Origin: Oscheius tipulae
Lineage: Eukaryota > Nematoda > Chromadorea > Rhabditida > Rhabditidae
Direction of reading: 5' to 3'
Assembly (NCBI GenBank): GCA_037178975.1
Contig: JASJZH010000004.1
Coordinates: 4,464,001-4,528,000, forward strand
Length of the DNA stretch: 64,000 nucleotides
Notes under the pieces: generated by a model
Databases searched by the model: none
What the model was told of the DNA's origin: nothing
What the model saw: the letters and a program-made list of their open reading frames with translations, nothing else
Translations under genes and position numbers: made by a program
Shown: positions 46,173-57,050 of the stretch, one piece after another
Numbering within the stretch: the first letter of the stretch is position 1
How the letters are laid out: each line of letters starts with the position of its first letter

Positions 46173-46734
46173 GGTCAAAAGACCAAATGTCCCTTGGACG
46201 AAACCCTGAAAACAGTTGCATTGAAAAATTGGGTATTAAGTTTAGCAGGCGTCAAAGAAAATTGAATGCACGGTCATTTTGGCGAACAGCGGTTTTGAAT
46301 AAGCAATTCGTGACGGGAGCCTACAGTAGTATAGACAAAACGGCGTCTTTTAAAATACTGGAAAATGCCGTACACTGCAGAATTTCTTTCCGACCGATTT
46401 TTCGTCCGTTTGTATCTTAAAAACTTCACTTTGCCGTTTGAAACATAATTCACAACAAACTGAACGCAAATTACGCCCTAGACGTCTTGCACGGTTCACA
46501 TCGTCGAGAAAAATCTGTTGTGCAATCTTTCTGACAGATTGGTTCCTTCAAAACCTGCTTGGTCTATGACTTTTTTTCGAGCTGAAAATTACGCCATTTT
46601 GGCATTACTACCGTCACATGTTGTTTCCGTGGAATTTGCCATGTATTTCTTTTTACGTACCATCTTCCATATCTCGATTGCTGTTTTCGCCTTTTTTCAT
46701 TTAAATGCATTGTTCTCATATTTTTTTCCAGAAA
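46173..46734. other. Divergent intergenic region, P5A-ATPase and MBF1
   Basis: 562 bp shared upstream region between two housekeeping genes. A pyrimidine-rich tract ending TTTTTTTCCAG lies directly before the MBF1 start codon. No TATA box is apparent. Confidence 0.5.
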
Positions 46735-47319
46735 ATGTCGAAATATGGATGTCCTACTTCCGATACCGACCCCAACTCCGTGACCGTTCTTCGCAAAGGT
46801 GGTCCCACCACTCAAAAGCTAAAGAATTCTTCGGTTTTGTGACTTGTGATCAGTTTCATCTATTCTTTTAGGCTCTTAATGCTGCCATGAGAAGTGGAGC
46901 TCAGATTGACACACAGAAAAAGATGATGGCCGGAGGAAACCGTCAACATTCTGCGAACAAGAATACGGCTAGATTGGACGAGGAAACCGAGGAGCTCCAC
47001 CATGAGCGCGTCTCGCTTTCCTTGGGAAAGGCGATGCAGCAGGCCCGAGCCACCAAGAATTGGACGCAAAAAGATCTGGCAACGGCTATCAATGAAAAGC
47101 CGCAAGTTGTTGCCGAGTTAGTTCCTTTCTGGTTCGACCTTCAACAAGATAGTTTAGATACGAAAACGGAAAGGCTGTTCCCAACCAGCAAATTCTGAAC
47201 AAGCTGGAGCAGCGACTTGGCGTATGTTCTTCCACTTCCCACACGTTACATGATGTTTTCAGGTCAAGCTTCGAGGCAAAGACATGGGACAGCCGATAGT
47301 CCAAAAACCCAAGAAGTAA
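46735..47319 (+). CDS. mbf-1: Multiprotein-bridging factor 1 (EDF1) transcriptional coactivator
   Basis: Four exons (46735-46833, 46872-47116, 47158-47221, 47263-47319) with introns of 38-41 nt give about 154 residues, the usual MBF1 size. MBF1 bridges TBP and bZIP factors and also binds stalled ribosomes. The N-terminal MBF1 domain contains GGPTTQKLK and [17 protein letters not shown]. The linker reads [19 protein letters not shown]. The HTH/Cro domain contains [39 protein letters not shown] and [17 protein letters not shown]. The C-terminus is PKK. The ATG follows a strong TTTTTTTCCAG acceptor by three bases, so the first exon is probably joined to a 5' leader by trans- or cis-splicing. The downstream neighbour on the opposite strand converges with a 155-bp gap. 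Confidence 0.95.
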
Positions 47320-47474
47320 ATTTCTGGTCTTCTTTCAATTAATGTAAAAATCGGTCTGTTTGTTATTGTGCCTCTTTAAATTGTTTGGTTACTGGTTGTC
47401 AATTGTTCAACTCATAAATTGGTGTAATTTTTTATTTCATTCTCGATCCTGCTAAAAGGTGTACTACTACTACT

Positions 47475-48720
47475 TCAATTCTTCTTTTTCTTCTCGGTCT
47501 TTTTTCCCCAAATGTCGGCAAAGGCTAGAGTTCCTCCAAAGACCAATATGGCTCCGATCCAGTGTTGCGCTGGAAAAGCACGGATTTTTGGGAAAGTAGA
47601 AAGTGACTTACTTGTGAAAGGATTCTGGAACCAGAAGATTGACACGACTAGAGAAAGAAACTTGCGAACAGTGACGACGAGAGTCACAGTCAAAGCATCG
47701 ACGCTAGCGTTTAAAGCATACACAAAGTGGATGCAGAAATATCTAAATTGATGTCTAGCTGCAAAGAAGACTAAACGTACTGCAAGACGCAGTTCAGGGC
47801 AAGGTTTACCCAGAGATTCGGGACTTCTCCAAGGATTGGCAGATCATATGGCTTAGACTGACTGAATTTTTCGGCAGCATCAATAATGCTACCCCACATC
47901 AACAGGAAGAATGGGAGTGAGACGAGATGCTAAAATAGATAAATATACGGCAGCTGATTCACTTACAGTTACAAACATTGCCTCCTCTGGATGTTTGCCG
48001 TAGGTTGAATAAAGATTTTCCTGACAAATAGCCATGTAAGCCGAGGCAATCAGAGCGAAGATAAGCATCAGAATACCTGCAAAGTGGCAATGAGTTTGTC
48101 AATTAGGAGATCAGCCTACCGATTGACCAATCTCTGTAGTGTTTGCTGGCCTCCTCTAGAGACAATCCGGAATGCTTCTCCATGTTACTGCTGGCCAATG
48201 TACAAATAATGATTCCAATTGTGATGGCTACCACGGAAATGTATTTTCTCGTGACATAACGTCTTCCAAGGAGATAGGTCAAAACCAGATTGGCCAGGAG
48301 AGAACCCTAGACTTTGATATTTACCGTCAAACAAGAAGTTAACCGATCGGAAGATGATATGAAGCGGTACCGGTACATGAAAGTTCAGAGCTTGGTTGTT
48401 GATGACGTTCACAATGAAAAACATTGCAACAGTCGGGATATAGCCCCTGGAAGGCAATTGTTACAGAATAGCATACAGAATAGCTTACTTGAGAGGAATT
48501 TTAATGGGATTTGTGAAAAATTTAGATGTGAATACCAGTCCGTGGGTCGCGATGAAGAGAAAGGTTGAAAAAGTCATCAAGTTCATCGAGGACGGCTCTT
48601 GTCTGTATATTTAAAGTTTACAACAGCTGGAAAGTAAACTTACTTGGCAATGTTTTCCACGACGACCATGCAGCCCATACATCCTCCGAGAACTCCTAAG
48701 ATAGACCCAGCTGCGTCCAT
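47475..48720 (-). CDS. SLC35B4: SLC35B4-type UDP-sugar transporter
   Basis: A multi-exon minus gene of about 330 residues with about ten hydrophobic helices. SLC35B4 moves UDP-xylose/UDP-GlcNAc from cytosol into ER/Golgi for glycan synthesis. The start at 48720 reads MDAAGSILGVLGGCMGCMVV. Later segments match the family: ALNFHVPVPLHIIFRSVNFL-like (about 48340-48430), the hallmark LTVTLVVTVRKFLSLVVSI followed by FQNPFT (about 47630-47700), then HWIGAILVFGGTLAFADIWG and a lysine-rich KKTEKKKKN tail that fits an ER/Golgi retrieval signal. A TTGTTTTCAG acceptor abuts the ATG directly. It lies 460 bp downstream of RAD54B on the same strand. Confidence 0.9.
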
Positions 48721-49180
48721 CTGAAAACAACTAGACGTTAATGGGGGAAAGGGCGAAAAATGACAAGAGGAATGCAGTTACTTTCAGATCCGAGACGCAC
48801 TTTGCGCCATTTTCTAATCGACTAGAAACTACGTGTGTCAACAGTGTTACAATTGTATTGCAAAGGCCGCGACCAGCAGCTGTTTCAACAGTACGAACAA
48901 AGTGGAAAAAAACGGTCTTAGAAAGTGGGTTCAAAACACCGACAAGGAGAAAAAAACGCATGAAAGTAGATGGAATACGTTGATTGATCGATCAGAGAGT
49001 CAAGGCCATTTGACGGAACGAATAATTACGGCGGCAACCAAACTATCTAAGAAAATGGCGGAACGTGCAGACAATCTTTATCAAACACAAGACACATAGC
49101 ACAGAAAATAAGATGAGATAAGAGGAAGTTTTGTCGACAGGTCACAGGGAAAAGAAGAACCTGCTTGGGTACACAGGAGA
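48721..49180. other. Gap between RAD54B and SLC35B4 (co-oriented)
   Basis: 460 bp. It should hold the RAD54B 3' UTR and the SLC35B4 promoter or an operon spacer. Small open frames on both strands look random. No canonical AATAAA is seen soon after the RAD54B stop; a GATAAA occurs near 49080. Confidence 0.4.
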
Positions 49181-52100
49181 TCAGAACTGAGAGGTCAGCT
49201 GGAAAGCGAACGTAATATGAGGTGAGTTTTTCAGGCCGGAATTGGCGAGAAAAAGTTGCCAAGAAGTAGGACAATCAGGGGAGAAATGACGCCAGCGGAA
49301 TAGTTCTGCCATCGAGGCGGGCTAAAAATTTATTTCATGTTTTGTATCAGGAAAAGAACGTACTCCAGTCTGTTCCTGAACATCCTCGTTGATTTCTTCT
49401 TTAACGGAGTTTTCGTTATTTTCTGGTATGTTGTCTACAGTAATAGAGCTTATTTCTTCGTCTACAGATGGGACTTCTGAAGCTGTGAAAGTGTTTCTGA
49501 AAAAAAGGGCAAACCTAGAGATTCATCGTCCATCTCCGTAGGGAGAAGACCATTTCCACCTAGACATACTAGTTCAGCGTCAAGAAAGGTACTGACCACA
49601 ACTACAATCTAGCATATCATGCGTATTCGATGCGGAATGGACGTTTTGATAGATGTCACGAAGCTCTTCGTCGCTGAATTTGACGTTGCCTAAACTTGTT
49701 TCCTATTGCATCAAGTGTTGGGGTACTTGAGGTCGTGTCGAAGCTTGATCCTAGAAAGCTGGAGAGTGAGGTTTTCTTCACTTGTCTTTGGAAGATCTTT
49801 TCGTCGATCGAGCCCTGAAACTGAAATTTTGAAAGCTGAGAAGAACATACGGCTGTACAAAGTCGGTAGATGTGGCAAGGACGGATCTGTCCATCTCGCC
49901 AAATTCGACCCATGGCCTGCAAGTCACAAGCCGGATTCCACTCTGAGTCGAACAAAATGAGACGCGAGGCTCCAATCAGGTTCAGACCGACACCTCCTGA
50001 ATTCAGTAAGGTTTATGAGCAAAATGGCTAAAAACAAACCTGCTTTTGTACTCAAGAGAAAGATATTGTTGGGATTTTTCTCCTTGTTGAACTTATCGAC
50101 AATCTTCTGCCTTTCTTGTACAGCTACACCTCCGTCCAAACGCATAACTTGCATTCCAATAGACTGACATAGGCTTTCGATCATATCCAGTGTCTAAAAA
50201 TGGTAGGGCGAAGGGGACGAAATGTTACCTTGACGTAATTGGAGACAATAACTGTACATTCATCTAGCAACCGGAAATTCGTGAGCATTTCAGAAAGAAC
50301 ATGCAATTTGCCTAAACTTTGTGATCAAAAAGGAAAGTCTTCTTACCCGATTCGTTCAATGCTGGCGGGCGTTGACCATAGTCATTGGGAAACGCCGAGA
50401 GAATATAGTCCGAGGCAGCGGAAGGCTTCTCGGAAAGTGATTTGAAGAGCAAAGCCGGATGGTTTGCTAGTTTTCTCAAATAGCCGATTATGAGCAAATG
50501 GTCAGCTGTCATATGACCACACAGTTTGTCGTAGACCTGGTTTTGAACAGGACTTTTGGAGCAGAATACGACATATTCGTCTGAAACTGCGGTTGAAAGG
50601 GTGGAATAGAGGGAAACTTTTAGGAGGGAGATGACTTGTGTTGATTTCACTAGTACGTCGTAGCAGTGTACTCTTGATAAGTCTATGTATATCAATACTC
50701 TAAAGTCATGAATTGAATGCTAAGAAATCAACCAACTTCTTCATCGTTTTGACTCTTGCGGAATTCAGCCACTGTTCCGAAGGTTCCGGGACGGACAAAA
50801 TCAAGGAGAGAATAGAATTCGTCAATGTCGTTTTGAACTGGTGTTCCCGTGAGCAGAAGACGACGACCAATGTTCAGATCACACAGCTGAAATTCCTGTG
50901 AGAAAACAAAGTCAATCCCCTACCACTTTGCGAAGTTTGCTGTTCGTGTTTTTCAAACGATGGCCTTCGTCGCAGACAATCGCATCGAACTGCAGGGAGT
51001 TCAATATCTTGATGGTTCTGAAACGAAGATACAACTGAAACCGAAATTAAATTACCGAAGAGCCATGTCGTAGCTTATCAGAAGAAATGGGGTGTACTTG
51101 CATCCGACAGAAAACTTCCGTACATCCTCCGCCTTTTTCACATCGACTGCCTCAATTATTTTTTGAAAGTGAGAAAAATGCTCGCTTACTGGGAATCGAT
51201 GTGCTCCAAACCATTTTCTGAATTCGGCCTTCCAGTTATTGACGAGCGACGAAGGAACGACCAGCAATACCTTTCGCACATCTGAAGTGCTACTGAGCTG
51301 AGAAGAGAGATTAACATGTGCAGTAACCCAAAAAAAACCTTGTTTCCCATTAGTGAATACATGGCTGCTAGCGTCTGGACAGTCTTACCAAGCCCCATTT
51401 CATCGGCCAAAATTGCTCCTCCTCCAGCACTCTGCAATTTCAAATAAACTCATGACAGACAAAAACATACATTGAGTTTCTTCACTATAAAAATAACACC
51501 TTCAACCTGGTGAGGACGCAGATTCGAAGCAAAGAATCCAGCAATTTCCCGAGGCGGATCAGTGAGTTTCGTTGGTTGTACGACTATGTTGGATGATGTA
51601 GTACTACTGTAGCCAGGTACAGGACAGACAAAACTTTTCTTGAAATCCGGAGTATCTAGCTGAAAATAAAGTTGGCTAGGAGAAACATTTCATACTTCGC
51701 TGCTGTCCATTTTTCTCTTCAGCTCTTTCTTCACGTTGAGACCGTTTGCAGCCAGGACGAACGGTGTTGCAGTTTTCTCGCCGGGTGAGACCACATTTGG
51801 CTTGTAAATACTATCCACTGCAAACAGAAGTTGCAATACAAACAAGTTAAACTACTCGGTGAGAGGCGTTCTTGAATCAGTACTTCCAAAGAGCCCATTT
51901 TCAAAATGAATCCATCCACCAAGTCGTCTACCTTCTTTATACTTGTGCTTCTGAGCTTTCACTGATGTCGAGCAATAAACCAACCGTTACTTGGACACTA
52001 CACTTTTCAGATCATCGGTTTTCAAAACGGCAAGATGAGGATAACAGAAGAGAAAACCATCTCCTTCCCATTTTTTGTGCTTTCGCGTAGAAGACTTCGC

Positions 52101-52221
52101 GTAAAGAACAGAGAATCTTGCAATTTCATCTTCTGCAAAAGAAACTTCACTTAACGCAGAACAAACAATTACCTGAACCACTGTCCTTCGAGGGAGATCC
52201 CTCTTGGGAATAAACCCGCAT
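49181..52221 (-). CDS. RAD54B: RAD54B-type SWI2/SNF2 DNA translocase
   Basis: RAD54B remodels RAD51 filaments in homologous recombination. The N-terminal region matches RAD54B rather than RAD54[21 protein letters not shown]. Helicase motifs appear in order: [21 protein letters not shown] (about 51370-51420), Ia [18 protein letters not shown] (about 51210-51260), [11 protein letters not shown] (about 50960), [12 protein letters not shown] (about 50850), then lobe 2 with [66 protein letters not shown] and [14 protein letters not shown]. The C-terminal tail ([15 protein letters not shown]) also matches RAD54B, which RAD54L lacks. All ATPase residues are intact. The ATG at 52221 follows TTTTAG by two bases. 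It links in phase to the next coding segment only through a 23-nt intron, so the first exon is provisional. Confidence 0.92.
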
Positions 52222-52310
52222 TTCTAAAAGTTCCTAGCATCTACCCGAAGAGGAATATAGAAACAGAAGAAGTCGACAACCTCGTATAAATATAGCAGGA
52301 TGAAAGGAAT

Positions 52311-52316
52311 AGATTT
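52311..52316 (-). terminator. Poly(A) signal AATAAA of ARF6
   Basis: The minus strand reads CTCAATAAATC here, about 200 nt after the ARF6 stop. It lies about 90 nt upstream of the acceptor-like TTTTAG that precedes the RAD54B start codon. Confidence 0.5.
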
Positions 52317-52517
52317 ATTGAGAAATGGTCAAGATGCGAATATAATTAGAACTTTTGAATCGTGAAAATGAGCAGAGGCAAAGTTGGGCAGGGGTAATAG
52401 CCTACGAGAGAGGGGGAGGATTATTAGAACGATCACAGTTATTGCGGACGGGGGCATACTCATCAGTATATGAAGAGTTTTTTTTATGAATAGACAATTA
52501 CTAGGATGAAAAAGAAG

Positions 52518-53446
52518 TCACGGCTTACAGTTGCTCGAAAGCCATGTCAATCCTTCAGTCAAACCTTCGCCATTTGCTGCACAAGACGGCTGTACGTACC
52601 AGTTACGGTCACGGATTCTCGTTAGGCCAAGTTTGTCTTGTATTTCGTGTGGTTTCATAGCTAAAATGTATGTTTGGACATACAATAAGTAACGTACCAT
52701 CGGCAAGATCTTGTTTGTTAGCATATACCAGGATTATGGCCTCTTTCATTTCTCTATCGTTTATTATACGGTGCAGCTCTACTCTCGCTTCGTCGATCCT
52801 AAATTGGTATTATCAAAACAATAAAATATGATCTAAATAGTATCAGAATGAAAAACAAACCTATCTCGATCTGCTGCGTCTAGGACAAAAATCAAGGCCT
52901 GTGTTCCTGTGTAATAATGTCTCCAAAGCGGTCTTATTTTGTCCTGTCCTCCAACATCCTGAACATAAAGATTGAATGAAAAAATGAAGTAGGAGGCTCA
53001 CCCAAACATTGAACTTGATGTTTTTGTACGTCACTGTCTCCACATTGAATCCAACTGAAAATGAGTTCTGTTAACAAAACAACAGAAGAGTACCTGTGGG
53101 TATTGTTGTGACGGCTTGCCCAAGTTTCAACTTGTAGAGGATTGCTGAAAATGGAATGCATTAGAATGAACTTACAATAAAAAAAAGTCGGTGTCTGAAT
53201 TAGAGTATAAAAAGAAAGCAAGTCTGTTAGTTAATTAAGAAGGGTTGATGCATTTTATCGTCAGAAAAATATGTTTTTGAGGCTAAGCGACTTGGATCAA
53301 TTTGGAAACAGTAACAAGCCGTAGTTACTTTGATGAAAAGGATATAGGTAACAAAGTTACTAACTTGTTTTTCCACTGGCGTCTAGTCCGAGCATCAACA
53401 GCCTCATCTCTCTTTTGCCGAAAATTTTAGAGAGAAGCTTGCCCAT
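52518..53446 (-). CDS. arf-6: ARF6 small GTPase
   Basis: ARF6 controls endosome recycling and cortical actin at the plasma membrane. Six exons give about 175 residues from ATG 53446 ([20 protein letters not shown], with the Gly2 myristoylation site). G1 is GLDASGKT; switch 1 is [21 protein letters not shown]3 is [21 protein letters not shown]4 is [11 protein letters not shown]5 is SCAANGEGL. The NIKFNVWDVGGQDK and [12 protein letters not shown] segments with the absence of an extra N-terminal basic patch favour class III ARF (ARF6) over ARF1. All nucleotide-binding residues are intact. It is first of three co-oriented genes (ARF6, RAD54B, SLC35B4), and AATAAA occurs about 205 nt after the stop. 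Confidence 0.95.
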
Positions 53447-53897
53447 GTTTCACTGCTGAGCGAGCACCTGAAAACCAAGAAATTGTTGTCTAAAGTTGAT
53501 CGAAATTATGAGTAAACAAATCGAGAAGTGAAGTGACACACCGGATCAAAGGCGCAACACGGCGTTGTTGCGTACGTACACCTTTTCATGCAAACGCAAA
53601 GTAGGATCTTGGGCAAATTGTGAACTGCTCTTCTTCCCTCTGGTATATATTGTCTTTTTTCGCATCGACTGTACGACTTCCCCACTGGGATCTCCTCAAC
53701 ATATGCTTTCGTAGATTCCGCAGTAACCTAACCAAAACCATATCGAAGTACGTTCTTGACTAAAGATGAATTTATACATCTTTTGTCTCTCAAAAGATCA
53801 TTCGACCTCCGAAACATCTAGAACTTGTATATTTATAATAAATATATAATTCTTCTATTTCTAAGAAATACACTCATGAAACAAAATTTAGAAGAAG
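53447..53897. other. Divergent promoter region of ARF6 and mS24
   Basis: 451 bp between start codons facing outward. Nothing beyond AT-rich stretches and the TTTAG directly before the mS24 start is recognised. Confidence 0.4.
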
Positions 53898-54595
53898 ATG
53901 TTCTTTCTACTGCGAAATCCAATCCCATGTGCATCTAGAACAATCTCAACCTCAACTGTCGCAGCTAAAAACAAAGCCGGAAAGCACAAGGTATACTTTT
54001 GATAGGTCTTTCAATAATTTTTATCAGTCCACAGTCAACCGATCTCAGCTGTTGACCTACGAAATGGCACAAAAACCCCACCACATTGGCGTCCGTAAAT
54101 CGTGGCTCACGTGGCATTCACAAAATTTAGAAGGTTGGTTAATGTTTAATCTATACTGTTGGATTTCTAGGTTTCCGACAATCGCAGCCAGTTGTACTCA
54201 CTCAAGACGAAATAGTGCGTAGATTTATTCGAGGATTCTTCCCACTAAATGTTGTGGTTAGCGGAAATGAGGTATGTGTTCTATCCTAATTTCCCAGCTG
54301 GAAATCCTGAATCGTCCGTTCTCATTTTGATTCGATTGAAAAAGGGACAAATGTATCCACACAGTTCACATTCACCTGTAGTTGAATCTCAGAATTTCAG
54401 ATAGTCATAAAACGTCGTGGTAATCTCCTTATAGTAGCTGGCTTTCTCCAGTTCGGTCACCGAATGGACATTCGTCGAACCTACTGGATGATCGGTTTCG
54501 CGGAAGAGTTCTTGTCCCAACTGCTCAAACAGCCTGTCAAACTGGAGCTTGCCTTTGTCAACTCTGAGAAAGATGTGGCCTACAATTACATCTAG
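53898..54595 (+). CDS. mrps-24: Mitochondrial small-subunit ribosomal protein S24 (uS3m)
   Basis: Four exons of about 165 residues from the ATG at 53898. The N-terminus MFFLLRNPIPCASRTIST looks like a mitochondrial targeting sequence. The mature part matches MRPS24: TYEMAQKPHHIGVRKSWLTW with HSQNLEG, then the helix IVRRFIRGFFPLNVVVSGNE, IVIKRRGNLLIVAGFLQ, YWMIGFAEEFLSQLLKQPVK and VAYNYI at the end. It belongs to the mitoribosomal small subunit. The start codon follows TTTAGAAGAAG, again placing an acceptor-like AG close to the ATG. Length is close to that of the human protein. Confidence 0.88.
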
Positions 54596-54846
54596 ACGTT
54601 TTCCGTTTTGTTGTTTAGCTGTTTGTTCTCGTTATAAATTGATACACAGTAACCCGATCAGCAATGTTTGCTGATTCATCAGTCAAACAGCGTCTTCGCG
54701 GTTGTTATCAACAGTTGTTGATAAGGTTTTATCGATTGTCGCCATGACTTCTTATGCTATGCGACGTGATCCTCCCTAACTATGCGGTACTGATATGCCC
54801 TCGAAAGAGAAGATAAGCAGCCGAAATCACTCGTTCAGTCGTCACA

Positions 54847-56732
54847 ATGAATGCGTCCTCGCCAGCCAGCGTCTCCGAAGACGGTGGCGATCGTAAAGCA
54901 ACCCAGAAGAGCCCTGTCGATCCGAATCGTGCCTGCAAGGTCTGTTTTTTTGTCATTTTGATGCAAATCGAATCAGGTGTGTGGGGATAAGGCGAACGGA
55001 TACAATTTTGGAGTCTTGACCTGGTATGAAAGTAGCTAGAGTAGTAATGATAATTTATAGTGAGTCTTGCAAGGCTTTCTTCCGTCGAAACGCGGCTAAA
55101 GAACATGTAAGTTACCCTGTTGAGAGTAGTTGATGATCTGTAGGAAATCTCTTGTCCATTTTCGAACTCTTGTGGAATCACTCCTGCATCTCGACGATAC
55201 TGCCAGTCTTGTCGTTTGAAAAAGTGTTTCGCTGTGGGCATGAGTAGGGAGTGGATGTTGGATCAGAAAAACAAGCCTGAAACTACCAGAAAACGGCTGA
55301 AAAAAGAAGATGCTGAGGTTTGTTTCATGGCCAATTTGTTCTCAGAAAAATGTAGCAGACAGATTCTGAAGAAGAAGTTAGTGTTTCCAAGGCATATTTG
55401 AAAGAGCTGATGAGGAAGGCGAAAGGACGATCAGCTGGAGCGTGTGTTTGTACCTGCACTTGCGGTTTCTATCCATCTGGCACCAGACTCGGTCCCAATA
55501 TGACTCTTATTAGACCTACTGTGGCGACAAGTCTGCCATTAGTCTCCCTTCCAGCTGTAAACTGACACTATGATAAACCAAAGTCACATTTTAGACAGCC
55601 TTTGGAACTGACTCGAGTGCTCTCTTCCCCATTTCTCAGAACGCCTTCTCCACTCTCAGTTCTCCCGGTCCATCCGCATTTTCTCCTCTAACTCTGTACG
55701 TTTTGTCTTATCCAAGGCATTTTCTGCTTACAGCAATGGCCCTCTTTCTTGTGATGCATCTTTGACTACGGAACCACGACTGTCGGCCGAAGAGTATGCT
55801 CGTCTGCTACAAATATCTCGAAGTCCATTGACATCCACTCCCATTTTGACTCAGGACGAGTCCGAAACATTACAGGTACGAGATGCTCTTCTTCAATGAC
55901 AATCCGACAGGAACTAATTCGAGTGGCACAGCCGTTGAACAGTCCCCTGGACTTGTCTTTCGGAAACAGTAATCAGCTGTCTCTTTTTGACGTGGTCAAA
56001 ATTACGGAACATGCTCTGAGAAGAATAGTTTGTATGGCGAGAGATCTCTCCGATTTCAAGAATCTTCCTATTGAGGACAGAAAAACTTTGATAAAAGTCA
56101 GTTTGTGGTAGCACGATTCATGATCTCGATAGGGATGTTCTTCTGAACTGCTCATCCTCAGAGGCGTCATGGCCTTCGACGCTCACAAGAACATGTGGCT
56201 CCACTCGTTCTCCCAGGGAGTAGGGGCTATGGAAGTCAAGCTGGAAGTCCTTCACTCTATTGCAGATTCGCATCCGCAGCATTACGAAGAGCACAAACGG
56301 TATCCTTCTATCCAGAGCTCATAAAAAGTTTTTTTTTGTAGGTTCCTTGAAAGTATTGACAACCGAGTGAGAAAGAAGGAGACAGTCATCCTCGTCCTTA
56401 TGGCCATTCTCATATTCCAACCAGATCGTATTGGTTTGAGCAGCGCTGGATTGGTCAGAGCCAGTCAGAACAGATATCTCAATCTGTTGCGGAGGTACTG
56501 TTTGTTGACCAAAATTCAACAGGCATTTTCAGACTTTTGGCAGTAGAATTCGGGGAAATCGAGGCTCCGTCCATGTTTACTCGACTGCAGACAAGTGAGG
56601 CTGTATACCTGATTGATAACCGTTTTAGATCTTCGTGAGTTGAGCCAACTAAATCAGAGTATGGTCCGTGTCTACTACGGCTTCGATCAGCAGCGACTGG
56701 ATCCACTGATCAAAGAACTGTTCGATATGTGA
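54847..56732 (+). CDS. Nuclear hormone receptor, NR1J group (HR96/DAF-12/NHR-8-like)
   Basis: A ligand-regulated transcription factor. The DNA-binding domain at residues of about 28-100 has two C4 zinc fingers: CKVCGDKANGYNFGVLTCES, then P-box ESCKA with FFRRNA, D-box region CPFSNSCGITPASRRYCQSC, and RLKKCFAVGMSREWML. The ESCKA P-box is characteristic of NR1J receptors. A Lys/Arg-rich hinge follows. The ligand-binding domain starts near 55900 (LIRVAQPLNSPLDLSF) with helix 3 to 5 signature FKNLPIEDRKTLIKGCSSEL, then LILRGVMAFDAHKNMW, and ends in an AF-2 helix PLIKELFD before the stop. Members regulate xenobiotic and sterol-derived signalling or dauer and longevity pathways; which role applies here cannot be read. 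Exons and phases are consistent throughout. Confidence 0.9.
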
Positions 56733-57050
56733 TATATAAACAATTCTACCTTTACAATTGGCAAAAAGCGTCCGTCTGCGACACATGTCAACTCTAATCT
56801 GGGATAACACTTGTCAATGTTTGAGGCCTTTTCTGTCAAATATTATTCTAGATTAGAGCTGACAAGACAAGTTAGAAGAGACGCAAACAGTGCAAAAAAA
56901 AAAGTGTTCTGGGTCGCTCCGCCAGGAGCGTAAGCGACTGTTATTTTAATGAAATGCTTTACTATCGTCTCATTGAAGAAAGCAATCTAGGAATCTACGC
57001 GAGAGTTACAGAATGTCTTCATACAACTGTACCATGTAATTCATTGGCGC
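56733..57050. other. Convergent gap between the nuclear receptor and PYROXD2
   Basis: 318 bp containing a poly-A run and a small hairpin GCTCCGCCAGGAGC at about 56926-56939, embedded in GGGTCGCTCCGCCAGGAGCG. The word GCTCCGCCAGG also appears in the inverted repeat in the PYROXD2 intron. Confidence 0.4.
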
